Shown here: piece after piece, positions 53,501 through 60,446 of the stretch
Layout of the letters: every line of letters begins with the position of its first letter
How positions within the stretch are numbered: the first letter of the stretch is position 1
Assembly: GCF_000346755.1 (NCBI RefSeq)
Contig: NZ_ANNV01000031.1
Coordinates: 62,001 to 126,000 of the forward strand
Reading direction: 5' to 3'
DNA from: Pseudomonas sp. CBZ-4
GTDB taxonomy: Bacteria; Pseudomonadota; Gammaproteobacteria; Pseudomonadales; Pseudomonadaceae
DNA: 64,000 nucleotides
Translations under genes and position numbers: made by a program
Notes under the pieces: generated by a model
The model's database searches: none
What the model was told of the DNA's origin: nothing
Seen by the model: the letters and a program-made list of their open reading frames with translations, nothing else

Positions 53501-53662
53501 TGGGTGTTCGATACCTACGCCAGTTATCACGTGAATAAAAATGTTGACGTAGACTTCGGTGTCAACAACTTAACCAATCGCTATTACCTCGATCCGTTGG
53601 CTCGGGTAATGATGCCTGCGCCTGGGCGCACCCTGAAACTTGGGTTGACTGCCCGATTCTGA
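50582..53662 (+). CDS. TonB-dependent outer membrane receptor, hemophore/heme type
   Basis: A 1026-residue receptor. Signal peptide (LACSILMAFSAPYVCA) is followed by a TonB-box-like ELQAIEVNGEFE, a plug domain of about residues 75-230 (VADVFQGLNGVYSGDSRNSG, IRGIQGEGRIPVTVDG, ISVEKGPSLNPDIKSGVGG) and a 22-strand barrel ending GRTLKLGLTARF with terminal Phe. Near residue 770 the heme-receptor FRAP/NPNL region is seen as IRFPSIYED ... SMRPEHSYNWEVGY, with a histidine in place. Two cysteine pairs (about 474/482 and 880/900) probably close extracellular loops. Large size, and the next two genes, suggest an HphR-like receptor for a Slam-exported hemophore. The 3' half is much lower in GC than the 5' half. 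Confidence 0.88.
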   Translation: MSAFGPPPSLSRLKPLACSILMAFSAPYVCADTPIKMGSNPIELPGGVEEKAEHELQAIEVNGEFETKDERGQNNVFAKDISNVYVGKTELERYKGTSVADVFQGLNGVYSGDSRNSGALDPNIRGIQGEGRIPVTVDGTEQATAVWMGSAGVANRNYIDPNMIGSISVEKGPSLNPDIKSGVGGSVEIKTLDLDDILRPGETFALELKTETGTNSVKPDETGMKTFGRDYRDIPGAYAGYDGNLMFTQGGGGTEFSPNTGKHSGNFDFNDNSFRLATGTRQENFDLFGAYSYRKKGNYFSGKGGAKRYQTSSWLDDAKADAKAAGLPGDTNVQSYVANLFLPGHEVANTSSEMRTTLLKGTFYLSDEQNLKLSYMHNESEYGESSPYLVSYYVGLAKAGENNIGLQMPYSELKQDTYNLTYNWNPENPLIDLKTGLWMTRSNTRRHQNGDDVYAIAARSFQDQDVAWNNYVQCQAGVNAGNCGAAPEKLPNTNDRYSIYAKALQVSQHDRWGVNVSNKLQLSDEVALTLSSDFSEEKLEQKDASEGRATTQFTWGNRYMGPRSGERQQYNFAFSADWTPTSWLLLTAGARYSDYNSFDTGLKRHRENQDAGWQVNPGYDRKSFEYQRVMTDAENQQYVDAAHQLVVDEIVPEEELPFMLAKDTVNGVRYTTETVEVPFNGFTLDRSQNPFLNGAINLQETVNNPQGASGDYAKYIVNRANSGAGLYAADPTNKWALPKKRKDSAWAPMAGATIFLTEHARVYARYTEFIRFPSIYEDTQAASGYAGANVSNNSMRPEHSYNWEVGYVHDLTGYFKSLRHADFKINYYDNTIRDFVDRDYYFNVVQYDKKMYSGIELQTRFDSGKYFNNFSASYRLKQKLCDKDYAATLDPYYNSAISSCVTAGFPTTFSRSSLQPTYSLNMDGGVRLFNESLELGARMVYHSSAVNKDEEDWIRNGVMYVDGYNRPFNWHPIWVFDTYASYHVNKNVDVDFGVNNLTNRYYLDPLARVMMPAPGRTLKLGLTARF

Positions 53663-53669
53663 TTTTTTG

Positions 53670-53698
53670 CTGTTTTTAATCAAAAACAGTGGTTTTTA
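53670..53698 (+). terminator. AT-rich hairpin between receptor and secreted protein genes
   Basis: CTGTTTTT-AATC-AAAAACAG followed by TGGTTTTTAT. The stem is perfect but weak, so it more likely trims or stabilises the transcript than fully stops it. Confidence 0.45.
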
Positions 53699-53720
53699 TC
53701 ATTCTAACTAGGAAGTTGTT

Positions 53721-54557
53721 ATGAAAAAGCTGTTTGCGTTTACTGCTCTTGCTTTGGCCGCTTCGGGTAGCTTTGCTGCCACTGTAACGGGTGGTTCTTC
53801 CACGACGTATGTCTCAGTGCTGCCGTCCAATATGCAGGGCGTTGGTGAGGTTGGGATTGCTATGCCGACGGCTGTGGGTGGCACGGCGGATGTCAGCAAG
53901 GTTGTCAGTTTCAAAAGCGGCCCCATCGCTCAAACCAACGCTTTGATCCCGACCGCCGGCACCACATCCGCGCACATCGTGATGAACGGCGTGAAGATCT
54001 CCGAAACCTGGAAATCGTCCGTCACCTATGGCACCCAAGTGTATTCCTATCGCCAGATCTCCGACCCGCTGCCTAACTTCCCTCAGTTTGGCGGTGAAGT
54101 GATCGCCAAGGTGCCGGGTGTCGAGGTGTACTTCGGTGAATGGGCGCCGCGTAAAACCGGCGTTCAGCCAGATAACAGCACGGACCTCAACCTGACCAGT
54201 GCCAATCGTACGGTGTTCTACGCCGGTGAAAACGCGACGACCGCCATGCCAACCTTGGTTAACGCCAAGTACGACGTAGTCGGTATCAAACGGTTTGATC
54301 CAAGTGCGCCAAGCGTTTCCTCGGGGACCCTGAACGTCAACTACGGCGGCAGCGCTGGCACCATCGCAGGCTCTATTGCTGGCGGTGCAGGTACTGTGAA
54401 CTTCAGCGGTACCAATATTGCCTCGAACGGGTCGTTCCAAAACGCTAACACTACTATCAAAGGCCAGTTCTACGGCACCGGTGCAGAAGCCATGGCCGGT
54501 ATCTACAACACTGGCAACACCGCCACCAGCGTCGCCTTCGGCGGCAAGAAGCAATAA
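53721..54557 (+). CDS. Slam-dependent secreted hemophilin-like protein
   Basis: A 278-residue exported protein. The signal peptide MKKLFAFTALALAASGSFA is cut by signal peptidase I (GSFA-AT); there is no lipobox and no cysteine at all, so it should be soluble, not a lipoprotein. The C-terminal 80 residues end with IKGQFYGTGAEAMAGIY, the beta-barrel signature of TbpB/HphA-type Slam substrates, preceded by Gly/Ser/Asn-rich beta strands. The N-terminal part would be the ligand-binding handle. It has one histidine (His85). By analogy with hemophilin HphA it may carry heme to the receptor encoded upstream. AGGAAG lies before the ATG. Ligand not proven. Confidence 0.82.
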   Translation: MKKLFAFTALALAASGSFAATVTGGSSTTYVSVLPSNMQGVGEVGIAMPTAVGGTADVSKVVSFKSGPIAQTNALIPTAGTTSAHIVMNGVKISETWKSSVTYGTQVYSYRQISDPLPNFPQFGGEVIAKVPGVEVYFGEWAPRKTGVQPDNSTDLNLTSANRTVFYAGENATTAMPTLVNAKYDVVGIKRFDPSAPSVSSGTLNVNYGGSAGTIAGSIAGGAGTVNFSGTNIASNGSFQNANTTIKGQFYGTGAEAMAGIYNTGNTATSVAFGGKKQ

Positions 54558-54574
54558 CTAAAACCCCGCGTCAG

Positions 54575-54602
54575 AAAAGGGAGAGTTGATCTCTCCCTTT
54601 TT
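54575..54602 (+). terminator. Terminator between hemophilin-like and Slam genes
   Basis: AAAAGGGAGAG-TTGAT-CTCTCCCTTTT, a perfect 11-bp stem followed by T residues. It lies 32 bases before the Slam ATG and should reduce Slam expression compared with its substrate. Confidence 0.9.
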
Positions 54603-54633
54603 CATCATCGTCCCTTCGCTGGATCTGACCCAC

Positions 54634-56121
54634 ATGCCCCTGTGCCTGCCCCTGCGGCTTGCTTTAACCCTATTCCTGAGTTCATTGGCCTGCACCGCCT
54701 GGGCCGATGAAGACGACACCCGGCAACTGCTGAACAAGATCGACCGCACCATGGCCGAGCGCGAGCGCGCCCATCTGGTGGATACCGACCCGGCCAAGGA
54801 CAACGCCTCGCTGATCACCATTGAGGGCCGTACCTACAACGTACAGAACACCCTGGAAGACCTCGGCCCTGCGATCTACGTCACGCTGAATTTGCAGCAG
54901 TGGTCCAAGGTGCGCCAGTTCGTCGAGCGCTACCGCCAGTTGCCCGGCCATGAGCCGGCGTTGGTGTCGATGGCTGAGGGCATGCTGGCCCGTCAGGACA
55001 AGCACTACCGCGAAGCGATTGCCAGCCTGCGCAGGGCGGTGGCGCAAAATCCTTCATTCGTCCGGGCGAAGCTGGAGCTGGCGCGAGCGCTGTTCGAAGA
55101 CAATCAATCCCGCGAAGCCAAGGCGTTGTTTGAAGAAGTGGCGCAAAGCACGGTGCCCGAGCAGGTGGTGCCGGTGCTGGAGGGGTATCAAGGCGCATTG
55201 CGCGAGCGCGACAGTTGGCATGGTTCGGTGTCGATGGGCACTGGCTACAACAGCAATATCAACCAGGCCAACGGCATGACCACGCGTACTCAGGTGTGCA
55301 GTTTTTTTGAGTGCGTCGAGACCAACCGCAAGATGCCCGTGCCAATCAAATCCTCCAGCCTGGTGTATGACGCGGTGGCCGAGCGGCGTTTTCAGATCGA
55401 GGGCAACCACCACCTGCTGGTGCGCGGGTTGAGTTACGGCAATTACTACCATCGGCACAAGGAAGACGAGCCGCAGACCTATTACGACGACAACACCAGT
55501 GTGATCTACGTTGGCTACAACTACTTGAGTGCGCTGGATGATGTGTCGGTCTCACCGCTGTTCGAGAGTTACTGGGGTGATCGACATAACAAGTATCAGG
55601 CGACGGGGCTGCGTACCGAGTGGAAACACACACTGACCGAGCGCTTGCAACTTACCGCCCAGGCGCAACAGAAGCATTTTCGCTTCCAGGGTGAAGAGCG
55701 CGATTACTTCGAGAATTACGACGAGCGCATGGTGGGCGGTTCTGCTTCCTACCTGCTGGGTAGCCAGACCCTGGTGTACGGCGGCCTGACCTACACGCGC
55801 CGCACCCAGCCGCAGGAATCGGCCCGCAACAAGGAGTACATGGCCAGCCTGGGTCTGTATCGGATGTTTGATGTGGGGATCAATCTGAATGCCACCGCGC
55901 TGTACCGGCGTACGTGTTATGACGAGGCGGACGCTTTTCTCGGCGGCCTGCGCGAAGATCGCCAGCAGATCTATATCGCCAACCTGGCCGTACCGCGATT
56001 CAAGTTCGCCGGCCTGGTGCCCAGCCTTTACGTGAAGCGTACGGTCAACGCGAGCAGCATCGACTGGGCATACACCTACCGCCAGACCGAAGTGGCACTC
56101 AAAGTCGAAAAGAGCTTTTAG
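54634..56121 (+). CDS. Slam outer membrane translocator (DUF560), type XI secretion
   Basis: A 495-residue outer membrane protein. Signal peptide (LALTLFLSSLACTAWA) leads to an N-terminal periplasmic TPR domain, around residues 85-185 (LVSMAEGMLARQDKHYREAI, FVRAKLELARALFEDNQS, then AKALFEEVAQS). The C-terminal 290 residues form the DUF560 barrel, starting WHGSVSMGTGYNSNINQA and ending QTEVALKVEKSF with terminal Phe. Slam proteins move TbpB-like substrates through the outer membrane. The substrate is almost surely the protein encoded just before. The ATG at 54634 is chosen because earlier starts fall inside the terminator hairpin. Ribosome site is weak. Confidence 0.88.
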   Translation: MPLCLPLRLALTLFLSSLACTAWADEDDTRQLLNKIDRTMAERERAHLVDTDPAKDNASLITIEGRTYNVQNTLEDLGPAIYVTLNLQQWSKVRQFVERYRQLPGHEPALVSMAEGMLARQDKHYREAIASLRRAVAQNPSFVRAKLELARALFEDNQSREAKALFEEVAQSTVPEQVVPVLEGYQGALRERDSWHGSVSMGTGYNSNINQANGMTTRTQVCSFFECVETNRKMPVPIKSSSLVYDAVAERRFQIEGNHHLLVRGLSYGNYYHRHKEDEPQTYYDDNTSVIYVGYNYLSALDDVSVSPLFESYWGDRHNKYQATGLRTEWKHTLTERLQLTAQAQQKHFRFQGEERDYFENYDERMVGGSASYLLGSQTLVYGGLTYTRRTQPQESARNKEYMASLGLYRMFDVGINLNATALYRRTCYDEADAFLGGLREDRQQIYIANLAVPRFKFAGLVPSLYVKRTVNASSIDWAYTYRQTEVALKVEKSF

Positions 56122-56134
56122 GAGGTCAGAAACG

Positions 56135-56160
56135 AAAAAACCCGCTTTCGCGGGTTTGAT
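56135..56160 (-). terminator. Terminator of first tRNA-Leu; end of Slam transcript
   Basis: Read on the minus strand: AAACCCGC-GAAA-GCGGGTTT then TTTCG. It also faces the Slam stop, so it may act in both directions. Confidence 0.88.
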
Positions 56161-56167
56161 CTGAATT

Positions 56168-56254
56168 TGGTGCCCAGGAGAAGACTCGAACTTCCACGAC
56201 CTTGCGATCACCAGCACCTGAAGCTGGCGTGTCTACCAATTTCACCACCTGGGC
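56168..56254 (-). tRNA. tRNA-Leu (CAG)
   Basis: Eighty-seven bases with an encoded CCA end. The acceptor GCCCAGG pairs with CCTGGGC; anticodon stem CCAGC/GCTGG with loop TTCAGGT gives anticodon CAG; a long class II variable arm and TTCGAGT loop follow. It is identical to the second copy. Confidence 0.97.
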
Positions 56255-56289
56255 ATTATCAAGCAACGTTGCCGCTGCTGATGGGTCGA

Positions 56290-56318
56290 ACTATACGGCG
56301 GGCTTTTAGATCTGTAAA
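56290..56318 (-). promoter_or_regulatory. Sigma-70 promoter for first tRNA-Leu
   Basis: On the minus strand TTTACA and TATAGT are separated by 17 bases, about 35 bases upstream of the tRNA start. Confidence 0.8.
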
Positions 56319-56374
56319 CCCCTGATTCAAAAAAATAAATCGGGATTTGCTTTAGAAATCAAAGACCTGAAACG

Positions 56375-56400
56375 AAAAAACCCGCTTTCGCGGGTTTGAT
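56375..56400 (-). terminator. Terminator of second tRNA-Leu
   Basis: Same hairpin as at 56135 (AAACCCGC-GAAA-GCGGGTTT, T-run on minus strand). Confidence 0.88.
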
Positions 56401-56407
56401 CTGAATT

Positions 56408-56494
56408 TGGTGCCCAGGAGAAGACTCGAACTTCCACGACCTTGCGATCACCAGCACCTGAAGCTGGCGTGTCTACCAATTTCACCACCTGGGC
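56408..56494 (-). tRNA. tRNA-Leu (CAG), second copy
   Basis: Identical to the copy at 56168: acceptor GCCCAGG, anticodon CAG, class II long variable arm and encoded CCA. Confidence 0.97.
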
Positions 56495-56528
56495 AACATC
56501 AACAACGTTGCCGTCGTCGATGGCGCGC

Positions 56529-56557
56529 ACTATACGGAGCGGCTTTTGAGCTGTAAA
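56529..56557 (-). promoter_or_regulatory. Sigma-70 promoter for second tRNA-Leu
   Basis: TTTACA, 17-base spacer, TATAGT on the minus strand; each tRNA copy therefore has its own promoter and terminator. Confidence 0.82.
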
Positions 56558-56718
56558 CCCCTGCCATGAAAAAAACCTGGAATATTTCGCCAATGGTCGT
56601 GCAAGGTGCCTGGAAAGGGCGCCAAAGGGCTTTTAAACGCTTGTTGATGCCTGAAATTTCCCGTTTCAATACGCGTATGCCAAACTAACCCGCATATAGA
56701 CAAGGTGAAAACTCTCTA

Positions 56719-59355
56719 ATGGCCGATTGGCAGTCCCTCGATCCCGAGGCCGCTCGTGAAGCGGAAAAATATGAAAACCCTATTCCTAGCCGTGAACTGA
56801 TCCTGGCGCACCTCGCCGATCGTGGTTCGCCTGCTAGCCGCGAGCAGTTGGTCGAAGAATTCGGTCTGACCACCGAAGACCAGCTCGAAGCCCTGCGCCG
56901 CCGCCTGCGTGCCATGGAGCGCGACGCCCAACTGATCTACACCCGCCGTGGCACCTATGCGCCTGTGGACAAGCTCGACCTGATCCTGGGCCGCATCGCC
57001 GGTCATCGTGACGGCTTCGGCTTCCTGATTCCGGACGACGGCAGTGACGACCTTTTCATGAGCCCGGCGCAAATGCGCCTGGTGTTCGATGGCGACCGTG
57101 CCCTGGCGCGCGTGTCCGGCCTCGACCGTCGTGGTCGCCGTGAAGGTGTGATCGTCGAAGTGGTGTCCCGTGCCCACGAGTCCATCGTCGGCCGCTACTT
57201 CGAAGAAGGCGGCATCGGCTTTGTCGTGCCGGATAACCCGAAGGTCCAGCAGGAAGTGCTGATCACCCCGGGCCGCAATGGCGCTGCCAAGGTCGGCCAG
57301 TTTGTCGAGGTGAAGATCACCCACTGGCCAACCGCACGGTTCCAGCCACAGGGCGATATCGTCGAAGTGGTCGGCAACTACATGGCGCCGGGCATGGAAA
57401 TCGACGTTGCACTGCGCACTTACGATATTCCTCACGTCTGGCCTGAGGCTGTGCTCAAAGAAGCCGCCAAGCTCAAGCCGGAAGTGGAAGAGAAAGACAA
57501 AGAAAAACGCATCGACCTGCGCCATCTGCCGTTCGTCACCATTGACGGCGAAGATGCCCGCGACTTCGACGATGCGGTCTACTGCGAAGCCAAACCGGGC
57601 AAGCTGCGCCTGTTCTCCGGGGGCTGGAAGCTGTTCGTCGCGATTGCCGACGTGTCCAGCTACGTGAAGATCGGTTCGGCCCTGGACAACGAAGCCCAGG
57701 TGCGCGGCAACTCGGTGTACTTCCCTGAGCGCGTGATCCCGATGCTGCCTGAGCAGCTGTCCAACGGCCTGTGCTCCCTGAACCCGAAAGTCGACCGTTT
57801 GGCCATGGTGTGCGAGATGACCATCTCGAAAACCGGCGAAATGACCGACTACCAGTTCTATGAAGCGGTGATCCACTCCCAGGCGCGCCTGACCTACAAC
57901 AAGGTCAGCACCATCCTGGAAACGCCGAAGACCAGCGAAGCCAAGGCCCTGCGTACCGAATACGCTGGCGTGGTGCCGCACCTCAAGCAGCTTTACTCGC
58001 TGTACAAGGTGTTGCTGGGCGCCCGTCATACCCGTGGCGCGATCGATTTTGAAACCCAGGAAACCCGGATTGTCTTCGGTTCCGAGCGCAAGATCGCCGC
58101 AATCACCCCGACCACACGTAACGATGCGCACAAGCTGATCGAGGAATGCATGCTGGCGGCCAACGTGGCCACGGCTGAGTTCTTGAAGAAGCACGAGATT
58201 CCTGCGTTGTACCGTGTGCACGACGGTCCGCCGCCGGAGCGTCTGGAAAAACTGCGCGCCTTCCTTGGCGAACTCGGCCTGTCCCTGCACAAAGGCAAGG
58301 ATGGCCCGTCGCCGAAGGACTACCAGGCCTTGCTGGCCAGCATCAAGGATCGCCCGGATTACCACGTGATCCAGACCGTGATGCTGCGCTCCCTGAGCCA
58401 GGCGGTGTACAGCGCCGATAACCAGGGCCACTTCGGCTTGAATTACGAGGCGTACACCCACTTCACGTCGCCGATCCGTCGCTACCCGGATTTGCTCACG
58501 CACCGCGCGATCCGCAGCGTGATCCATTCCAAGCAGAACACCCCGCACGTCAAGCGCGCCGGTGCCATGACCATTCCGAAGGCGCGGATCTATCCGTACG
58601 ACGAAGCGGCCCTGGAACAGTTGGGCGAGCAGTGCTCCATGAGCGAGCGCCGCGCCGACGAGGCCACCCGCGACGTGGTGAACTGGCTCAAGTGCGAGTT
58701 CATGAAGGATCGCGTGGGCGAGACGTTCCCGGGCGTGATCACGGCCGTGACCGGTTTTGGTCTGTTCGTCGAGCTGACCGACATCTACGTCGAAGGCCTG
58801 GTGCACGTCACGGCCTTGCCGGGCGATTACTACCACTTCGACCCTGTGCATCACCGCCTGGCGGGCGAGCGCACTGGTCGTAGCTTCCGTCTGGGCGATA
58901 CCGTGGAAGTGCAGGTCATGCGCGTCGACCTCGACGAGCGCAAGATCGACTTCGGCATGTCTGACAAGCCAGCCGAATCGCCGGGTAGCCGCAAAAAAAA
59001 TCGTGGCAGCACGCCGACCACACCTGCCAGCAAAGGCAAGGGCGCGCCTGCGAAAGCAGCTGAGCCTGAGCCAGCCGCCAAGGCTGGTCGTCGTTCGTCT
59101 ACCAAGGAAAAGGCTCCCGAAGCCTACCGCCCAAGCGACGCCGCGGCGAAAAACGCCGAGCTGCGCAAGAGCCGCGAGTTGAAGCAGCAGTTGCTCAACG
59201 AAGCCAAAAGCGGTGGTAAAGCGGCGTCTGGGGGAAAGTCCCACGGGGCGGAAAAGCCGTCGAGCAAACCGAGTAAACACCGTAAAGGCCCGCCTAAAGC
59301 GGGTTCGGCCCCTGCCAAAAGCGGCGGGTCGCGCAAACCTAAGGCCAAGTCATGA
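56719..59355 (+). CDS. rnr: Ribonuclease R
   Basis: An 878-residue 3'-5' exoribonuclease that degrades structured RNA and works with tmRNA. Order: N-terminal helix-turn-helix (NPIPSRELILAHLADRGSP), cold-shock domains, RNB catalytic domain with FVTIDGEDARDFDDAVY (metal-binding aspartates), S1 domain (VGETFPGVITAVTGFGLFVEL) and a basic Lys/Ser/Pro-rich tail of about 120 residues. The ATG at 56719 is used. It overlaps rlmB by four bases. Confidence 0.97.
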   Translation: MADWQSLDPEAAREAEKYENPIPSRELILAHLADRGSPASREQLVEEFGLTTEDQLEALRRRLRAMERDAQLIYTRRGTYAPVDKLDLILGRIAGHRDGFGFLIPDDGSDDLFMSPAQMRLVFDGDRALARVSGLDRRGRREGVIVEVVSRAHESIVGRYFEEGGIGFVVPDNPKVQQEVLITPGRNGAAKVGQFVEVKITHWPTARFQPQGDIVEVVGNYMAPGMEIDVALRTYDIPHVWPEAVLKEAAKLKPEVEEKDKEKRIDLRHLPFVTIDGEDARDFDDAVYCEAKPGKLRLFSGGWKLFVAIADVSSYVKIGSALDNEAQVRGNSVYFPERVIPMLPEQLSNGLCSLNPKVDRLAMVCEMTISKTGEMTDYQFYEAVIHSQARLTYNKVSTILETPKTSEAKALRTEYAGVVPHLKQLYSLYKVLLGARHTRGAIDFETQETRIVFGSERKIAAITPTTRNDAHKLIEECMLAANVATAEFLKKHEIPALYRVHDGPPPERLEKLRAFLGELGLSLHKGKDGPSPKDYQALLASIKDRPDYHVIQTVMLRSLSQAVYSADNQGHFGLNYEAYTHFTSPIRRYPDLLTHRAIRSVIHSKQNTPHVKRAGAMTIPKARIYPYDEAALEQLGEQCSMSERRADEATRDVVNWLKCEFMKDRVGETFPGVITAVTGFGLFVELTDIYVEGLVHVTALPGDYYHFDPVHHRLAGERTGRSFRLGDTVEVQVMRVDLDERKIDFGMSDKPAESPGSRKKNRGSTPTTPASKGKGAPAKAAEPEPAAKAGRRSSTKEKAPEAYRPSDAAAKNAELRKSRELKQQLLNEAKSGGKAASGGKSHGAEKPSSKPSKHRKGPPKAGSAPAKSGGSRKPKAKS

Positions 59356-60107
59356 GTCTGGAAAAAATCTACGGCGTCCACGCCGTAGAAGCACTGCTGC
59401 GTCACCACCCGAAACGCGTCAAGCAGGTTTGGCTGGCGGAAGGTCGCAGCGAGCCGCGTGTACAAGCGCTGGTTGAGCTGGCCACGCAAAACAAGGTCGC
59501 CATCGGCCAGGCCGAACGCCGTGAAATGGACGTCTGGGTCGAAGGCGTTCACCAGGGCGTGGTCGCGGACGTAAGCCCGAGCCAGGTCTGGGGCGAAGCG
59601 ATGCTCGACGAGCTGCTCGATCGCACCGAGGGCGCACCGTTGCTGCTGGTTCTGGACGGCGTGACCGACCCGCACAACCTCGGCGCCTGCCTGCGTTCGG
59701 CAGATGCTGCCGGCGCGCTGGCAGTGATCGTGCCCAAGGACAAGTCGGCCACCTTGACGCCAGTCGTGCGCAAGGTTGCCTGCGGCGCGGCGGAAGTGAT
59801 TCCGCTGGTGGCCGTGACCAACCTGGCGCGCACCCTGGAGAAACTCCAGCAGCGCGGCCTGTGGGTCGTGGGCACGGCGGGGGAGGCCGAGGTCAGTATT
59901 TATGACCAGGACCTCACCGGCCCGACCATCCTGATCATGGGTGCCGAAGGCAAGGGCATGCGTCGCCTGACCCGTGAGCATTGCGATTACCTGGTGCACT
60001 TGCCGATGGCCGGTAGCGTCAGCAGCTTGAACGTGTCGGTTGCCACCGGCGTGTGCCTGTTCGAAGCGCAGCGCCAGCGTGGCGCCAAGGCCAAGAGCAA
60101 GAAATAA
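59352..60107 (+). CDS. rlmB: 23S rRNA (guanosine-2'-O-)-methyltransferase (Gm2251)
   Basis: A 251-residue SpoU-family knotted methyltransferase. The N-terminal L30e-like RNA-binding domain (IYGVHAVEALLRHHPKRV) is followed by SpoU motif 1 (LDGVTDPHNLGACLRSADAAG), motif 2 (LIMGAEGKGMRRL) and motif 3 (HLPMAGSVSSLNVSVATGV). The ATGA overlap with rnr shows coupling. Confidence 0.97.
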   Translation: MSLEKIYGVHAVEALLRHHPKRVKQVWLAEGRSEPRVQALVELATQNKVAIGQAERREMDVWVEGVHQGVVADVSPSQVWGEAMLDELLDRTEGAPLLLVLDGVTDPHNLGACLRSADAAGALAVIVPKDKSATLTPVVRKVACGAAEVIPLVAVTNLARTLEKLQQRGLWVVGTAGEAEVSIYDQDLTGPTILIMGAEGKGMRRLTREHCDYLVHLPMAGSVSSLNVSVATGVCLFEAQRQRGAKAKSKK

Positions 60108-60130
60108 GCCTCAAGCGTCACGCAAGATCC

Positions 60131-60252
60131 TGTGGGAGCAGGGCTTGTGTGGGAGCTGGCTTGCCTGCGATAGCATCCCCTCGGTATGACTGATGCACCG
60201 AGGTGTCTGCATCGCAGGCAAGCCAGCTCCCACAGAAGTCCAGCTCCCACAG
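60131..60252. repeat. REP pair (60148-60234) with extra partial copies
   Basis: The pair has inverted TGTGGGAGCTGGCTTGCC cores and the CCTCGGTA/CACCGAGG spacer seen at 5456. Truncated copies flank it: TGTGGGAGCAGGGCTTG at 60131 and CAGCTCCCACAG at 60241, evidence of local REP duplication. Confidence 0.88.
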
Positions 60253-60298
60253 TTGTTTCTGGGTGCTGGGAAGATTGTTCAAATAATCACCAATCACC

Positions 60299-60327
60299 TT
60301 GCACGCTTCCTCCCCCTTCTCTACAAT
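60299..60327 (+). promoter_or_regulatory. Sigma-70 promoter of the rpsF operon
   Basis: TTGCAC, a 17-base spacer, then TACAAT; predicted start near 60334, 113 bases before rpsF. Confidence 0.75.
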
Positions 60328-60334
60328 TGCGCCC

Positions 60335-60376
60335 CTTGCCTTCCTGGCGGGCACCGATGTGTCCCCCTTCGGCAAG
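60335..60376 (+). promoter_or_regulatory. Candidate S6:S18 autoregulatory leader hairpin
   Basis: CTTGCC / GGCAAG outer stem with an inner GGGCAC-CGAT-GTGTCC helix at the very start of the predicted rpsF transcript. The CACCGAT part recalls the CCG-containing S6:S18 leader motif that mimics 16S rRNA. Identity is inferred from place and shape. Confidence 0.5.
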
Positions 60377-60446
60377 ATCCATAAGTGTCATTCACTCCTT
60401 GTCTGACCGTTTTTGAGCGGCAGGCTACAACCCGTAAGGAGCATTC

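Larger units (their letters stand above)
56128..56494. repeat. 240-base direct duplication of tRNA-Leu unit
   Basis: Bases 56129-56255 and 56369-56495 are identical (terminator plus tRNA), with a period of 240; the promoter regions are similar but diverged. Confidence 0.9.

Noticed and set aside
54586..54633. Upstream TTG start for the Slam gene
   Set aside because: It lies in the loop of the terminator hairpin and would bury the signal peptide inside the protein.
56327..56593. Open frame across the second tRNA-Leu
   Set aside because: It covers a tRNA gene and its promoter, so it is not a protein gene.
56716..59280. Minus-strand open frame of about 850 codons opposite rnr
   Set aside because: Mirror of the rnr reading frame; no domain or signal recognisable.
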